From Bacteroidota bacterium (GTDB lineage Bacteria; Bacteroidota; Bacteroidia; Chitinophagales; Saprospiraceae), in contig JAKQHM010000002.1 in the NCBI GenBank assembly GCA_029572935.1, positions 1 through 64,000 of the forward strand: 64,000 bases of DNA, written 5' to 3'. How positions within the stretch are numbered: position 1 is the stretch's first letter; every line of letters starts with the position of its first letter. The position numbers were made by a program, and so were the translations under genes. The notes under the pieces were generated by a model. That model was not told the origin of the DNA and searched no databases. It saw only the letters and a program-made list of their open reading frames with translations. Positions 28,798-38,019 of the stretch are shown one piece after another.

Positions 28798-29631
28798 TTA
28801 GTCGGCCAGGATCGCCATCAATTTATTGGTAAATGCGAATTTTATCACATGTGATTTTCCATTGATGGTATACTTTCGACACAAACCTCTATTGATGTGA
28901 AAAGTCAAGTATGCACCAACTGGAATATCTTTGAACAAATCATTAGGTAATTCCAATGTTCCGTTATCTTTTTTATAATGGATAACACGCACAACCGGTT
29001 CTTTTCGTGGTGATTGGAGATCCTCAAAAGTAGAGTTTATAGTCACACCTGAATAACTCATGGTCAACAAAATACCATCTTCATTTCCATTGGAGGCATT
29101 GTAATTCAAAGTCCTTGAATTCTTTGAAATTTTATACAAATTGCTTGGAGTCTGTGTTCTATATTGAACAAGATTATTAAATTTTAAGGGCCCAGAAATA
29201 AATACAGAATCCAATAAGATTTCTTTGCCAGCTAAAGTAAGAGCTATTGGATTATTTTTACTAAAATATGTATCCTTAAAATATTCAAAGTCCTTCAACC
29301 CATCCAAATTATCAGGATGGTTATTGTATTTCAATTCGAGTCGGTCAAGTGACTTGTTCATTTGGTAAACATCATCTCCAATCTGGAATTTTAAATCATC
29401 AGAATAAGTTGAAATGACGCTATTATAAAAACGCTTTTTTCCAAAATTACCTTCATCGAAATAAAAAGAAATAAAAAAATCAAAAGGATCATTCTGCATT
29501 GGTATTCCATATGTACCTACATACTGCTTTATACTACCATTTAGTACCTGAATATTGTGATCACTGCTTTCTTTCCTACAATTTGAAAATAGTAAAATAG
29601 AAAAGTATAAAAAATTAATTAAATATTTCAT
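28798..29631 (-). CDS. AT-rich orphan lipoprotein
   Basis: A 277-residue predicted lipoprotein (lipobox FSNC at about residue 18). The mature part has no cysteine until near the C-terminus (GLCRKY) and is strand-rich, with Asn, Tyr, Lys and Phe enriched. I do not recognise the family. Base composition is clearly more A/T-rich than the flanking mfd and nfu genes, suggesting recent acquisition or relaxed selection. Its stop lies only 4 nt from the mfd stop (convergent). It has its own -7 box at 29648-29655. It may be a habitat-specific surface protein; this is inference. Confidence 0.7.
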   Translation of the reverse strand: MKYLINFLYFSILLFSNCRKESSDHNIQVLNGSIKQYVGTYGIPMQNDPFDFFISFYFDEGNFGKKRFYNSVISTYSDDLKFQIGDDVYQMNKSLDRLELKYNNHPDNLDGLKDFEYFKDTYFSKNNPIALTLAGKEILLDSVFISGPLKFNNLVQYRTQTPSNLYKISKNSRTLNYNASNGNEDGILLTMSYSGVTINSTFEDLQSPRKEPVVRVIHYKKDNGTLELPNDLFKDIPVGAYLTFHINRGLCRKYTINGKSHVIKFAFTNKLMAILAD

Positions 29632-29647
29632 TTTAAAATCTTTATCA

Positions 29648-29655
29648 CAAATCTA
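29648..29655 (-). promoter_or_regulatory. Promoter box of orphan lipoprotein gene
   Basis: The minus strand reads TAGATTTG, an exact TAnnTTTG match, 16 nt upstream of the ATG at 29631. Confidence 0.4.
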
Positions 29656-29798
29656 TTAATTAACTTTGAATTTAACTGGAAACAGGGGAAATAGCTATAT
29701 TAACATTATTTTAACATTTGATTGCCTACGATTACTGACTTAATCCTTGAAACATAATCGTTTAAAAACTGTTAAAGCTTAATATCAGAAATAAGAAA

Positions 29799-30413
29799 AT
29801 GGAAACAACTCAGAAACCTGCCATATTGCTTTATACCGAGCAGACCCCCAATCCCGAATCGTTGAAGTTCGTCAGCAACCGCATACTGTACAAGGGCATT
29901 GCAGAATTCAAAGATGCAGAATCCTGCAAAGGATGGTCTATCCTCGCAGAGGCATTGTTTGGTCTGGAATACGTAAAGTCGGTGTACATTTCCAATAATT
30001 TTGTGACCATCACCAAAAAAGCTGAGTTTGACTGGCACGAGATCATGATCCCTGCTAAAGAATTCATCCGCAATTTCATCATAGAGCATGTAGAGGAAGA
30101 TCTGGTCCATGCCGGATATGAAGCGCACCGTCAGGCTGTCGAAAAAGATCAGAACAGTGCTTCCTATTCTGAAGCCGATCAGGACACGGTCACGCGCATC
30201 AAGGAAATCATAGATCACTACGTGAAACCGGCCGTCGAAATGGACGGAGGAAATATAGAATTCAAGTCTTTTCAGGACGGAGTCGTCACCGTGTACATGC
30301 AGGGTTCCTGCAGCGGCTGTCCGTCCTCCACTGTTACCCTCAAAGCGGGCATCGAAGGTCTGATGAAAAGAATGCTGCCATCTGTCAAGGAAGTTGTGGC
30401 AGAAGCTCAATAA
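29799..30413 (+). CDS. nfu: Fe-S scaffold/carrier protein Nfu
   Basis: A 204-residue protein with an N-terminal Nfu/NifU-N domain (about 8-95, starting YTEQTPNPESLKFV) and a C-terminal NifU domain (about 128-200). The latter contains the paired cysteines C171 and C174 in GSCSGCPSS that hold a bridging [4Fe-4S] cluster. It delivers clusters to client enzymes in the cytoplasm. Two-domain Nfu proteins of this length are usual in Bacteroidota. The gene stands alone, convergent with the aminotransferase gene. Confidence 0.92.
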   Translation: METTQKPAILLYTEQTPNPESLKFVSNRILYKGIAEFKDAESCKGWSILAEALFGLEYVKSVYISNNFVTITKKAEFDWHEIMIPAKEFIRNFIIEHVEEDLVHAGYEAHRQAVEKDQNSASYSEADQDTVTRIKEIIDHYVKPAVEMDGGNIEFKSFQDGVVTVYMQGSCSGCPSSTVTLKAGIEGLMKRMLPSVKEVVAEAQ

Positions 30414-30576
30414 GGCCTTTCCGCTCCTGAGTTTTCGGGAAATTAGACTGTGATTTTTTCAGGTAATGCGGGTGTTCCCATTAAAAGGAATCCACCTATC
30501 TTTCAATCCAGCCCAAGCCTATCTGAAATCAAAAGATAAGTCGGGATAGACAGCCAAATAAACCTAGTTGTTTCCA

Positions 30577-31854
30577 TCAGGAATCTGCAAATTTGAGAAT
30601 CCCCCTGGCCAGTTTATCCAGTTCGGATTTCATCGTATAAACATTGGGGGTGATGCGCACACCGTGAATGTTCTCCCAGTCGATGGAGACCGTGTGGATT
30701 TTATACTCATTGTGGAGAAATTCAGAAAGCTGAGCCGGTGTTTTGCCTTCAACGGCGACATCGCAAATAGCCCCGCTGAATACCTTGGAGAGGGGCGAAA
30801 TGAGTTTCACTTTGGGATGAGATTTAACCTGGTCTGCCCAATGCATTTTGAGTTCGTGTAACCTGTTGAATTTGCGTTCTGCGCCGATCATCAAAAAGAA
30901 GTCAATGGCTTGTGCAATGGCATGCTCCAGAGCAAGAGAACGCGTACCCAATGATTCAAACTTGCGGATATCCTCACTTTCCGGATCTGCAGCTGCCAGC
31001 AGCGGATAGAGATTTTTAATTTTCTCCTTGCGCACGTACAGCAGACCGCTGCCGATGGGCGCACTCAGCCATTTGTGCAAACTGGTGCCCCAGTAATCGC
31101 AATTGAGATCCGAAATTTTATAAGGAATATGGGCAAAACTATGTGCGGCATCCACCATCACTTCGATGCCTCTTTTGTGGGCTTCATCGGCGATCTCTCT
31201 GGCAGGCAAGAGCTGACCATTCCAGTTGATCACATGCGTAATCTGGACAACCCTGGTCTTTGAAGAAAAAGCCTCAACAAATTTTTTTACAATGGTATCC
31301 TTGTCTTCGATCGGAAAATCGAAACTGATCCATTTCAGCACAATTCCATCCCTTTTCTCTCTTTGCTTCCAGGCATTGATCATATTGGGATAATCCTGTT
31401 TGGTCAGTACCACTTCATCCCCTGCTTTCAGCCTGAGGCCAAAAATGATGGTTTCGAGTGACTCAGACGAATTCCTGTGAAAGGCCAGTTCTTCAGCCGA
31501 ACAGCCCGCAATCTCTGCCATTTTCTGCCGAAGGGGTTCCCGGCCCTGATCCAGGATCCTCCACATAAAATAAGAGGGAGCTTCATTGCACAATCTGCTG
31601 TAATACTCCACTGCTTCCTGGACCACCCTGGGACTGGGTGCCACCCCGCCGTTGTTGAGATTAATGAGCGTAGGGGATGCGGAATAAGCCTGCCGTATCT
31701 GGTGCCAGAAATCCTCTCCATCCGAATCCGCCAGATCTGAAAACTGGTGGAGACTATCCTGAAAACTTCTTTCTGAGGCACGCAGCATCAGACTGGGACT
31801 CATGACCCCGGCTGCAGTCGCGGCCATAAAACGGAATGCCGATCTTCTATCCAT
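30577..31854 (-). CDS. Class V aminotransferase with Tat-like leader
   Basis: A 425-residue PLP-dependent enzyme of the class V aminotransferase/cysteine desulfurase superfamily, of the isopenicillin N epimerase-like type. The Schiff-base lysine is K261 (TSLHKWLSAPIGSG), and the aspartate binding the pyridine nitrogen is in VMVDAAHSF. The N-terminus DRRSAFRFMAATAAG has a twin arginine followed by a hydrophobic region, resembling a Tat signal, so the folded enzyme may be exported to the periplasm. TatA is encoded at 16501-16725. Substrate is unknown; relatives catalyse epimerisation, desulfuration or transamination. Confidence 0.85.
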   Translation of the reverse strand: MDRRSAFRFMAATAAGVMSPSLMLRASERSFQDSLHQFSDLADSDGEDFWHQIRQAYSASPTLINLNNGGVAPSPRVVQEAVEYYSRLCNEAPSYFMWRILDQGREPLRQKMAEIAGCSAEELAFHRNSSESLETIIFGLRLKAGDEVVLTKQDYPNMINAWKQREKRDGIVLKWISFDFPIEDKDTIVKKFVEAFSSKTRVVQITHVINWNGQLLPAREIADEAHKRGIEVMVDAAHSFAHIPYKISDLNCDYWGTSLHKWLSAPIGSGLLYVRKEKIKNLYPLLAAADPESEDIRKFESLGTRSLALEHAIAQAIDFFLMIGAERKFNRLHELKMHWADQVKSHPKVKLISPLSKVFSGAICDVAVEGKTPAQLSEFLHNEYKIHTVSIDWENIHGVRITPNVYTMKSELDKLARGILKFADS

Positions 31855-31956
31855 TTTCGCTTTGTTTGAGAGACGAAGATAGACAAAAAAATGCGGGGAT
31901 TCATCATGACCCGGAATACCTGGGAAAATTAGTTTTCATTAAAACTATTTAAAATA

Positions 31957-31985
31957 GAAAAGCCACCCCAATGAGGTGGCTTTTC
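31957..31985. terminator. Intrinsic terminator (usable in both directions)
   Basis: GAAAAGCCACC (31957-31967), a 7-nt loop, and GGTGGCTTTTC (31975-31985) form a perfect 11-bp stem with A-tract and T-tract flanks. It lies 22 nt after the stop of the leftward fungalysin gene (32007) and ahead of the start of the aminotransferase gene (31854, same strand), so it separates the two transcripts. Confidence 0.75.
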
Positions 31986-32006
31986 CATATATCGTTGGAT
32001 GTGAAT

Positions 32007-35000
32007 TTATTTCAACATCAGTTTCTGAGTGAAGACCTTGCCAGACTGAAGTACTTCCACCAATACCATTCCTCTTGGATAAGCAGACAGATCCATCTGG
32101 ATCCACTGCGCATTTCCGGAAGGATATTTCGCACTGTGAAGCAGTTGACCCTGTAAACTTCTCAGTTGAACGAGGGTTTCACCGGCAGTTTCAGGAATAC
32201 TCAAAACAGCTTTGTCCCTGGCCGGATTGGGGAAAATGCGGATGTCTGATTCTGAGCTCTTGTCATCGCTGGAGCTGATTACTTTTTTGGAGTCAACCAG
32301 CACACCACGGACACCCAGTGTTACGCATTCGCGTTCTCCGAGACCAGTGGTCATACACAGATCGGAATTGTAAAAATAGGGCTTGATCACCTCCAGATTG
32401 TCGATGATCCAACCTTTTTCGCCGCTCTGGTTGGATTCGAGTTCCGCATCATTACCTGCGTTAAAGCGGATTTGGATGTCCTTGCCACGGTATTTGCTGA
32501 TATCCAGTACTACCGGAGTAAAATCCTTGACATACCCACTAAATCCTTTCAGGAAAGGAATCGGGAAGGTACTATAATCCAATGCTCCCGGATAACCGTT
32601 AATGAAGAAATCCTTGCTGTCCACTCTTTCCCAAATCTGGCCATCGGTGGAAATGTCAATAAAACCTCCGTCGATGCCTTGCTGGGTGTTGATCTTGTGG
32701 TAGAAAAAGACGGCAGATTCTACATCCGGCACACTGATTGGATTCAGATTGAACAAATAGTTCTTTCTTGCTTCGGACGCAGAGGTTTCCCACCACCAGG
32801 CTGTACTTTGGTTCACACCCAGGCCGCCTGCCCACAGGAAGGCTCCGTTTCCTTCTGTACCCGGGGTACCGATCCATTCGTAGTTGAGTTCGGTATCGGG
32901 GTGTTCAAAATCATCGTAAAACAATGTATTGGAAAATCTATTGGTAGCAGACCTCAGCTTGTAGGTGATAGTACGGGCCTCCAGCGAATTCATGGAACTG
33001 ATGGCCCACTCAATTTTTGTACCATCCGCTGAGACCGGAGCAAGTGAAGCAGAGCCCTGCACGAAGGTACAACCGTCCGGGATGGCTTCTTCCAACACGA
33101 CATTGCTGACCGGACCATTGCGCAGATTCCTGACGCGAATGGTAACCGTAAATTCTTCACCAGCCTTGATCACATAAGGAGCTGATTTTGTCACCACGGT
33201 TTTGTTGATACAGGTCGGGAAAGCTTCAAAATCTTCGGTTTCATCTCCAACAAAATCGGAAGAACCCTGAGATGCATTGTAGCCCAAACCTCTCCTTGCA
33301 AAAACCTCCCAGATCAGACAGGAATTGGCTGCAGCGTTGTTGATGGAATCTGCTTTCAGGATCGCGTTTCTGCCATCTACAAAACCCGGCCTGCAAGGCT
33401 GCAATTTCATGCCATCCATCACAAGTTGTATGGCTATGTTGTTACCTGCTGTTTTGCTGGTGAAAGTTGGATCATAACCGTACTTGTCAGACAAAGCCCA
33501 GTAAAGATCCCAGAGCATGACTGCCCAAACTTCTCCCAGGTCGTGCACGGAGGTATTGATGTTTTTGTAGGTGAATTCATTGACGGCCATATTCGTAGCA
33601 TAAGGCCTTCTTCTGATGCCATTGCCATCGGAGGTTGAATTGGTAGCATAGTTTCCGATTCCCTTCACCAGGTTGCGGTTGTCTCCTGCTTTTTGGGTCA
33701 AAATCAAGGACATAAAATCACTCCATCCTTCTCCCATTTGCTCGGCATTGCCCAGGCAGTTGGAAAGTGCCGGTCCACCGGTCAACCGGTTGGAAACACC
33801 ATGTCCGTATTCATGAGCAATGATGCCATTGTCAAAATCACCGTCCAGGGAGTCCGGACCTGCACCAGTGCCTGTAGGTTTTTGAATTTTAATCACCAGT
33901 CCATTTTCTATAAATGCGATGATCTTATCACAAATAGATTTTCTTGCAAAATAGGCCGGTATGGTAACCTGGGTACCAAACACACCGCCAGCCATGGAAA
34001 CGTTCTGCTCGTCAAATCCGCAGATGATGACTGCAATCGCACCTGCTTTCTGAGCGTACAGGGCTTTGGCTCCAAACTCGCATTCTCCGCGATCGATGAC
34101 CACAATTTTCCCAGCGACCTTCGCCTTATTTTGACTATCGCGGCAGCCCAGACGAGCCTTGCCGGGTGTACCATCATCTGACCAGACCACTTCACCAATG
34201 AGGGGAGTTTCCGTACCTCGTCCCCCCCAATCGGATCCGGGACTCATGGGCAATGGTCCTGCGATGCTGGAAGGCTCAACTGCTGCCACATCACCTGCTG
34301 CTCCACTCCAAAGGTACATCTGCATGCGCCCGGAACTTCCATCTGAGGGAGTAGCGAAGTTGGCATTGTTGATGCCACTTCCATCCTGGGCTTCCGCAAG
34401 TACAAAATCACCTCCAGTGCCGCCCTTTCCGTAGTTGTTTTGCTGAAAGTTGCCGGCTGCCTCATTAAATCCAAACTGATACAGCACATCGTGCATCATA
34501 TTGTTCATGTAAAAAAGGTTGGTCATGGCAGCCTTGGTATAGGAGGCCGGATTGGCCTTCTCATCAAATGGAAAATCAAATACCAAAGAAGCTCCGCCAT
34601 CGGCCCTTTCCGGATCCGGTTGATTGTCAGCATTGCGATCGAGGTAAGCATTTACGTTGTTGCCACGGGTGATGGTGAATTCTGCACCGGGCTGTCCGTT
34701 GGTGTCATGCCATCCATATGGAGAAGCGTTCTTATACTCAGGATCCGTCACCAACCTACGGGTTCCATGTATGGGACTTTCGACGGGAACTGGCAACACG
34801 TTGTAAACAGAAGCGCCGGTTGTCGCAGGAGCAGCTGCAGATTGAATGGTCTGATCATTGGGCTGAACAGCAGAAACGCCATGGCCGGATTGGCAAAGGT
34901 CGCTGTGTTTGTGCTCAAATTTACAGTAAACTGTATAGTTGTGCTCGTCGATCACTTCACCTGTCAGTGCATCGATGCGGGTACTCCAATAATCCGTTCT

Positions 35001-35558
35001 GTCCGCAAGGTCCATGCTGATGTCCCAGGATAATCTGAGCATCCCTTCCTTATTCAATGTATAGACCAGTTTGACCGGTATATCGGAATGTGTGAAATTG
35101 GTCTTGGTATAAACCCGGCTGTTACCATCTGTACGGTAGGATGGAGAGGGCAACAAAGCATTTTTAACCCCATAATGAAGGATCATTTTTTCCATGGCCT
35201 GGATCGGATTGATCCGGGCCTGGGTCGTATTGGCCTTTGACCGGATGTCTGAAACAAAACGGGCTGGAGAATCAAACACCCGGCCGTCGCGGGCTATGTG
35301 AACAGAAGTAACCGCATTGTGTATGGGAATTCCCTTGTAACATTGCTGGTAATAAATGTGGGTAACACCATTGTGTTCGGATTTGTACTGATCGCTTATA
35401 ATCAGTTCATCCAGGTCTGCAGATAGCAAACCCATAGCGGTAGCGGCAGCCGACAAATACTGCCTGCCCTGCAAGCCAGGATCACTACCCTGGGCCTGAA
35501 TCGGTTCAAATCGGCATAAAAAGCTGATTGTTAATAGGTAAAAGATTAAATTTTTCAT
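32007..35558 (-). CDS. T9SS-exported fungalysin (M36) metalloprotease
   Basis: An 1,183-residue secreted metalloprotease. A signal peptide (LIFYLLTISFLC) precedes an FTP-type propeptide (about 30-190). The M36 catalytic domain carries HEYGHG with H582, E583 and H586, and a downstream GEGWSDF glutamate as third ligand. A PA domain is inserted before it (KIVVIDRGECEFGAKAL). Then follow a DUF11-like Ig fold (VVLEEAIPDGCTF), a lectin-like jelly roll (about 880-1060), and a C-terminal T9SS type A sorting domain (IFPNPARDKAVL to the end). It degrades extracellular protein. The frame extends to 35597, but the ATG at 35558 gives the proper signal peptide. It is divergent from rlmB; a terminator follows at 31957-31985. 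Confidence 0.93.
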   Translation of the reverse strand: MKNLIFYLLTISFLCRFEPIQAQGSDPGLQGRQYLSAAATAMGLLSADLDELIISDQYKSEHNGVTHIYYQQCYKGIPIHNAVTSVHIARDGRVFDSPARFVSDIRSKANTTQARINPIQAMEKMILHYGVKNALLPSPSYRTDGNSRVYTKTNFTHSDIPVKLVYTLNKEGMLRLSWDISMDLADRTDYWSTRIDALTGEVIDEHNYTVYCKFEHKHSDLCQSGHGVSAVQPNDQTIQSAAAPATTGASVYNVLPVPVESPIHGTRRLVTDPEYKNASPYGWHDTNGQPGAEFTITRGNNVNAYLDRNADNQPDPERADGGASLVFDFPFDEKANPASYTKAAMTNLFYMNNMMHDVLYQFGFNEAAGNFQQNNYGKGGTGGDFVLAEAQDGSGINNANFATPSDGSSGRMQMYLWSGAAGDVAAVEPSSIAGPLPMSPGSDWGGRGTETPLIGEVVWSDDGTPGKARLGCRDSQNKAKVAGKIVVIDRGECEFGAKALYAQKAGAIAVIICGFDEQNVSMAGGVFGTQVTIPAYFARKSICDKIIAFIENGLVIKIQKPTGTGAGPDSLDGDFDNGIIAHEYGHGVSNRLTGGPALSNCLGNAEQMGEGWSDFMSLILTQKAGDNRNLVKGIGNYATNSTSDGNGIRRRPYATNMAVNEFTYKNINTSVHDLGEVWAVMLWDLYWALSDKYGYDPTFTSKTAGNNIAIQLVMDGMKLQPCRPGFVDGRNAILKADSINNAAANSCLIWEVFARRGLGYNASQGSSDFVGDETEDFEAFPTCINKTVVTKSAPYVIKAGEEFTVTIRVRNLRNGPVSNVVLEEAIPDGCTFVQGSASLAPVSADGTKIEWAISSMNSLEARTITYKLRSATNRFSNTLFYDDFEHPDTELNYEWIGTPGTEGNGAFLWAGGLGVNQSTAWWWETSASEARKNYLFNLNPISVPDVESAVFFYHKINTQQGIDGGFIDISTDGQIWERVDSKDFFINGYPGALDYSTFPIPFLKGFSGYVKDFTPVVLDISKYRGKDIQIRFNAGNDAELESNQSGEKGWIIDNLEVIKPYFYNSDLCMTTGLGERECVTLGVRGVLVDSKKVISSSDDKSSESDIRIFPNPARDKAVLSIPETAGETLVQLRSLQGQLLHSAKYPSGNAQWIQMDLSAYPRGMVLVEVLQSGKVFTQKLMLK

Positions 35559-35608
35559 TATTTGTGATTTGAATAAGAAATGTAAATTTACGATCATTTT
35601 GCAAATTC

Positions 35609-36352
35609 ATGAACAAACAAAATTCAGAATGGATCACGGGTAAAAACGGGCTCCTGGAAGGCCTGGAGTCAGGACAGGAAATCCAAAAGGTTTACCTGGG
35701 CGATTATCTGGAAACCGAGGTATTGCGTCAGCTGATCAAGATTGTCAGAAAACATAAAATTTCGGTTTTAACTGTACCGCGGACCAAGCTCGACAAGCTC
35801 TGTAAATCCAATCACCAGGGTGTCCTGGCGCTCATCAGTCCGATCCGATTTGAAAATCCATATGACCTGGCCAGTCATGCCTTTGAATCAGGCGTCTTAC
35901 CGGTCATGGCCATGCTGGACGGGGTAACCGATGTGCATAATTTTGGAGCCATCGCCCGATCTGCTGAGGTCCTGGGCATCACCGGACTGATCATAGGAAA
36001 AAGGAACAGTGCCCCGGTGAACCACGAAGCCATAAAAATCTCTGCGGGTGCCCTGTTGCGCATTCCGATCTGCAAGGAAACCAGTTTGTTCCATACGCTC
36101 AGGAATCTTAAAAAAATGGGTTTCACGGTACTGGCCGCTGACGAAAGAGCAACACTCAGGCCCAGAGAAGCGGATCTAAAGAAACCTCTGGTGATCATCA
36201 TGGGATCAGAGGGCGAGGGCATTTCAGATGAGCTCAAAAGCGAAGCGGATCTTTCAGTCAGCATTCCCCAAGCCGGCAAAATAAACTCTCTTAATGTATC
36301 GGTGGCGGCGGGGATTTTGTTTTACGAAGTCATGCTGCAAAGACAGGAATAA
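35609..36352 (+). CDS. rlmB: 23S rRNA 2'-O-methyltransferase RlmB (TrmH family)
   Basis: A 247-residue SpoU/TrmH-type methyltransferase. The N-terminal L30e-like RNA-binding domain (about 5-85, with GKNGLLEGL and NHQGVLALI) precedes the knotted SAM-binding domain with motif 1 (DGVTDVHNFGAIARSAEV), motif 2 (IIMGSEGEGIS) and motif 3 (IPQAGKINSLNVSVAAGI). It methylates a guanosine of 23S rRNA, G2251 in E. coli numbering if it is a true RlmB. Length and domain order match. It is divergent from the fungalysin gene, with 50 nt between the two starts, so promoters overlap. Confidence 0.92.
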   Translation: MNKQNSEWITGKNGLLEGLESGQEIQKVYLGDYLETEVLRQLIKIVRKHKISVLTVPRTKLDKLCKSNHQGVLALISPIRFENPYDLASHAFESGVLPVMAMLDGVTDVHNFGAIARSAEVLGITGLIIGKRNSAPVNHEAIKISAGALLRIPICKETSLFHTLRNLKKMGFTVLAADERATLRPREADLKKPLVIIMGSEGEGISDELKSEADLSVSIPQAGKINSLNVSVAAGILFYEVMLQRQE

Positions 36353-36418
36353 AAAAAGTACGCTTTCAGCAAATCTATTTGCCCGATCCGGCGTTTTCGT
36401 TTAAATCTGCATCACAAT

Positions 36419-37315
36419 ATGAATTCATTAACCAAGGCAGCCGGATGGCTGATGTTGTCCCTGAGCTGGCTGGCCATGTCGGCACAGGACAGTCTGCAGC
36501 ATTCTTTGTTGTGGAAGATCAGTGGCAACCAACTGAGAGAGCCCTCATATTTGTTTGGAACGATCCACATGATCCCTGCAGCTGATTTCTTCCTGCCAAA
36601 AGGCACCGAAGAATGTCTCATCAACAGCAGTTCGGTCGTGATGGAGCTCGATCTGAGCGAAGCAGGCGACCTGGACAATATGCTGCCCATCATGGATAAA
36701 ATTTTCATGGAGGGCGATACCACGCTGGCAGATCTCCTCAGTCCTGAGGAATACATGCTGGTCAGTGAATCATTGGAAAAAATGGGACTACCGATGATGT
36801 TCTTTGAACGGATGAAACCCATGTTCCTGAGTGCCATGGCCTCGCCTGAAATGAACCCTACGCAATTGCAGGACGGATCGGTCAAGTCCTACGAACTTGA
36901 ATTTGCTGCCCTGGCCAAAAAATACAAGAAGAAGGTAAAAGGTCTGGAAACAGTGGCTTTTCAGATCTCTGTATTCGACTCCATTCCCTACTCAGTGCAG
37001 GCCAAAATGTTGATCCAGGCCATGAAAAGCACAGATGGGGCAGAAGGATCTTTGGAAAAAATGGTCCAATTATACAAATCTCAAAATCTCAATTTGCTCC
37101 AGGACGCCTTTCAGGACGATTCAGATGGGTTGAGACCGTATATGAGTGTCCTGCTCAACAACCGCAATCAAAACTGGATACCTGTGATGAAAAACATGAT
37201 GGACCAGGGTAGCTGTTTTTTTGCGGTCGGTGCCGGTCACCTGGCCGGTAAAGCAGGTGTGATCGAACTTCTGAAAAAGGAAAAATACCAGGTTGAACCC
37301 GTTTCCCAACTTTAA
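36419..37315 (+). CDS. TraB/GumN (Tiki-like) family protein
   Basis: A 298-residue protein with a signal peptide (GWLMLSLSWLAMSAQ). The fold is the TraB/GumN (erythromycin esterase/Tiki-related) family: LLWKISGN, SYLFGTIHMIP (the conserved GTIH), VMELDLSEA, and the C-terminal VGAGHLAGKAGVIELLKK. Some relatives are metal-dependent proteases; the activity of bacterial GumN-like members is not known. It is predicted to act in the periplasm. The stop lies 2 nt before the gamma-carbonic anhydrase-like gene, so the two are co-transcribed. Confidence 0.9.
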   Translation: MNSLTKAAGWLMLSLSWLAMSAQDSLQHSLLWKISGNQLREPSYLFGTIHMIPAADFFLPKGTEECLINSSSVVMELDLSEAGDLDNMLPIMDKIFMEGDTTLADLLSPEEYMLVSESLEKMGLPMMFFERMKPMFLSAMASPEMNPTQLQDGSVKSYELEFAALAKKYKKKVKGLETVAFQISVFDSIPYSVQAKMLIQAMKSTDGAEGSLEKMVQLYKSQNLNLLQDAFQDDSDGLRPYMSVLLNNRNQNWIPVMKNMMDQGSCFFAVGAGHLAGKAGVIELLKKEKYQVEPVSQL

Positions 37316-37317
37316 TC

Positions 37318-37830
37318 ATGCCCATCATCAAATCGGTAAGGGGGTACAGCCCCATCCTGGCCCAGGACTGCTGGGTTGCTGAAAATGCCACCCTTGTAGG
37401 AGATGTCGTGGTAGGAAATAAAAGCAGCATTTGGTTTCAGGCCGTGATCCGCGGCGATGTGAATTCCATCCGAATCGGCGATCAGGTCAACATCCAGGAT
37501 GGTGCAGTCCTGCACTGTACCTACAACAAAAGTGTCACCTTGATCGGTGACAGGGTCAGTGTCGGTCACAACGCGATCGTACATGGATGTATCATCGAAT
37601 CCGATGTTCTGATCGGAATGGGTGCGATCGTCATGGACCATGCCTTTATCCCATCCAGGGTGATTGTGGGTGCCGGTGCTCTGATACCGGAAGGAATGAT
37701 CCTGGAGAGCGGTTTTGTGTATGCCGGAGTACCCGCCAAAAAACTCAAACCCATCGATCCTGAAAAGTTCGACTTTTTTATCCGCAGAACTGCAGACAAC
37801 TATCAGATGTATGCCGGATGGCTGGATTGA
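37318..37830 (+). CDS. Gamma carbonic anhydrase-like hexapeptide protein
   Basis: A 170-residue left-handed beta-helix protein of the gamma-carbonic anhydrase (YrdA/PaaY) family. The three metal-ligand histidines are H66 (LHCTY), H84 (SVGHNA) and H89 (IVHGC). Hexapeptide repeats run from about 10 to 140, followed by a C-terminal helix. Many relatives are hydratases or thioesterases rather than carbonic anhydrases, so the reaction is uncertain. It is cytoplasmic and 2 nt downstream of the TraB/GumN gene. Confidence 0.9.
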   Translation: MPIIKSVRGYSPILAQDCWVAENATLVGDVVVGNKSSIWFQAVIRGDVNSIRIGDQVNIQDGAVLHCTYNKSVTLIGDRVSVGHNAIVHGCIIESDVLIGMGAIVMDHAFIPSRVIVGAGALIPEGMILESGFVYAGVPAKKLKPIDPEKFDFFIRRTADNYQMYAGWLD

Positions 37831-38008
37831 AATAGTCTTTACCTACCTGGGAATACCATTATCTTTCTGAACTTCTCGCGATCAAGCGGTCACAAACTAT
37901 ATCCGGACTTTTCCTTATGAGGGCCAGTCATAAAGTGTATAAATATTTTCCTGCCCTCCCTGTTATAAAATCAAGGTTGAGGAATTTACACCCAGGCCGA
38001 TATATTCT

Positions 38009-38016
38009 TATCTTTG
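38009..38016 (+). promoter_or_regulatory. Promoter-like box overlapping gene start
   Basis: TATCTTTG is an exact TAnnTTTG match ending 3 nt before the ATG at 38020. It either drives a leaderless transcript or is not used. Confidence 0.3.
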
Positions 38017-38019
38017 AAA

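Noticed and set aside
38014-38019. TTG as start of the large type B surface protein
   Set aside because: The TTG overlaps the -7-like box; the ATG at 38020 gives a normal signal peptide.
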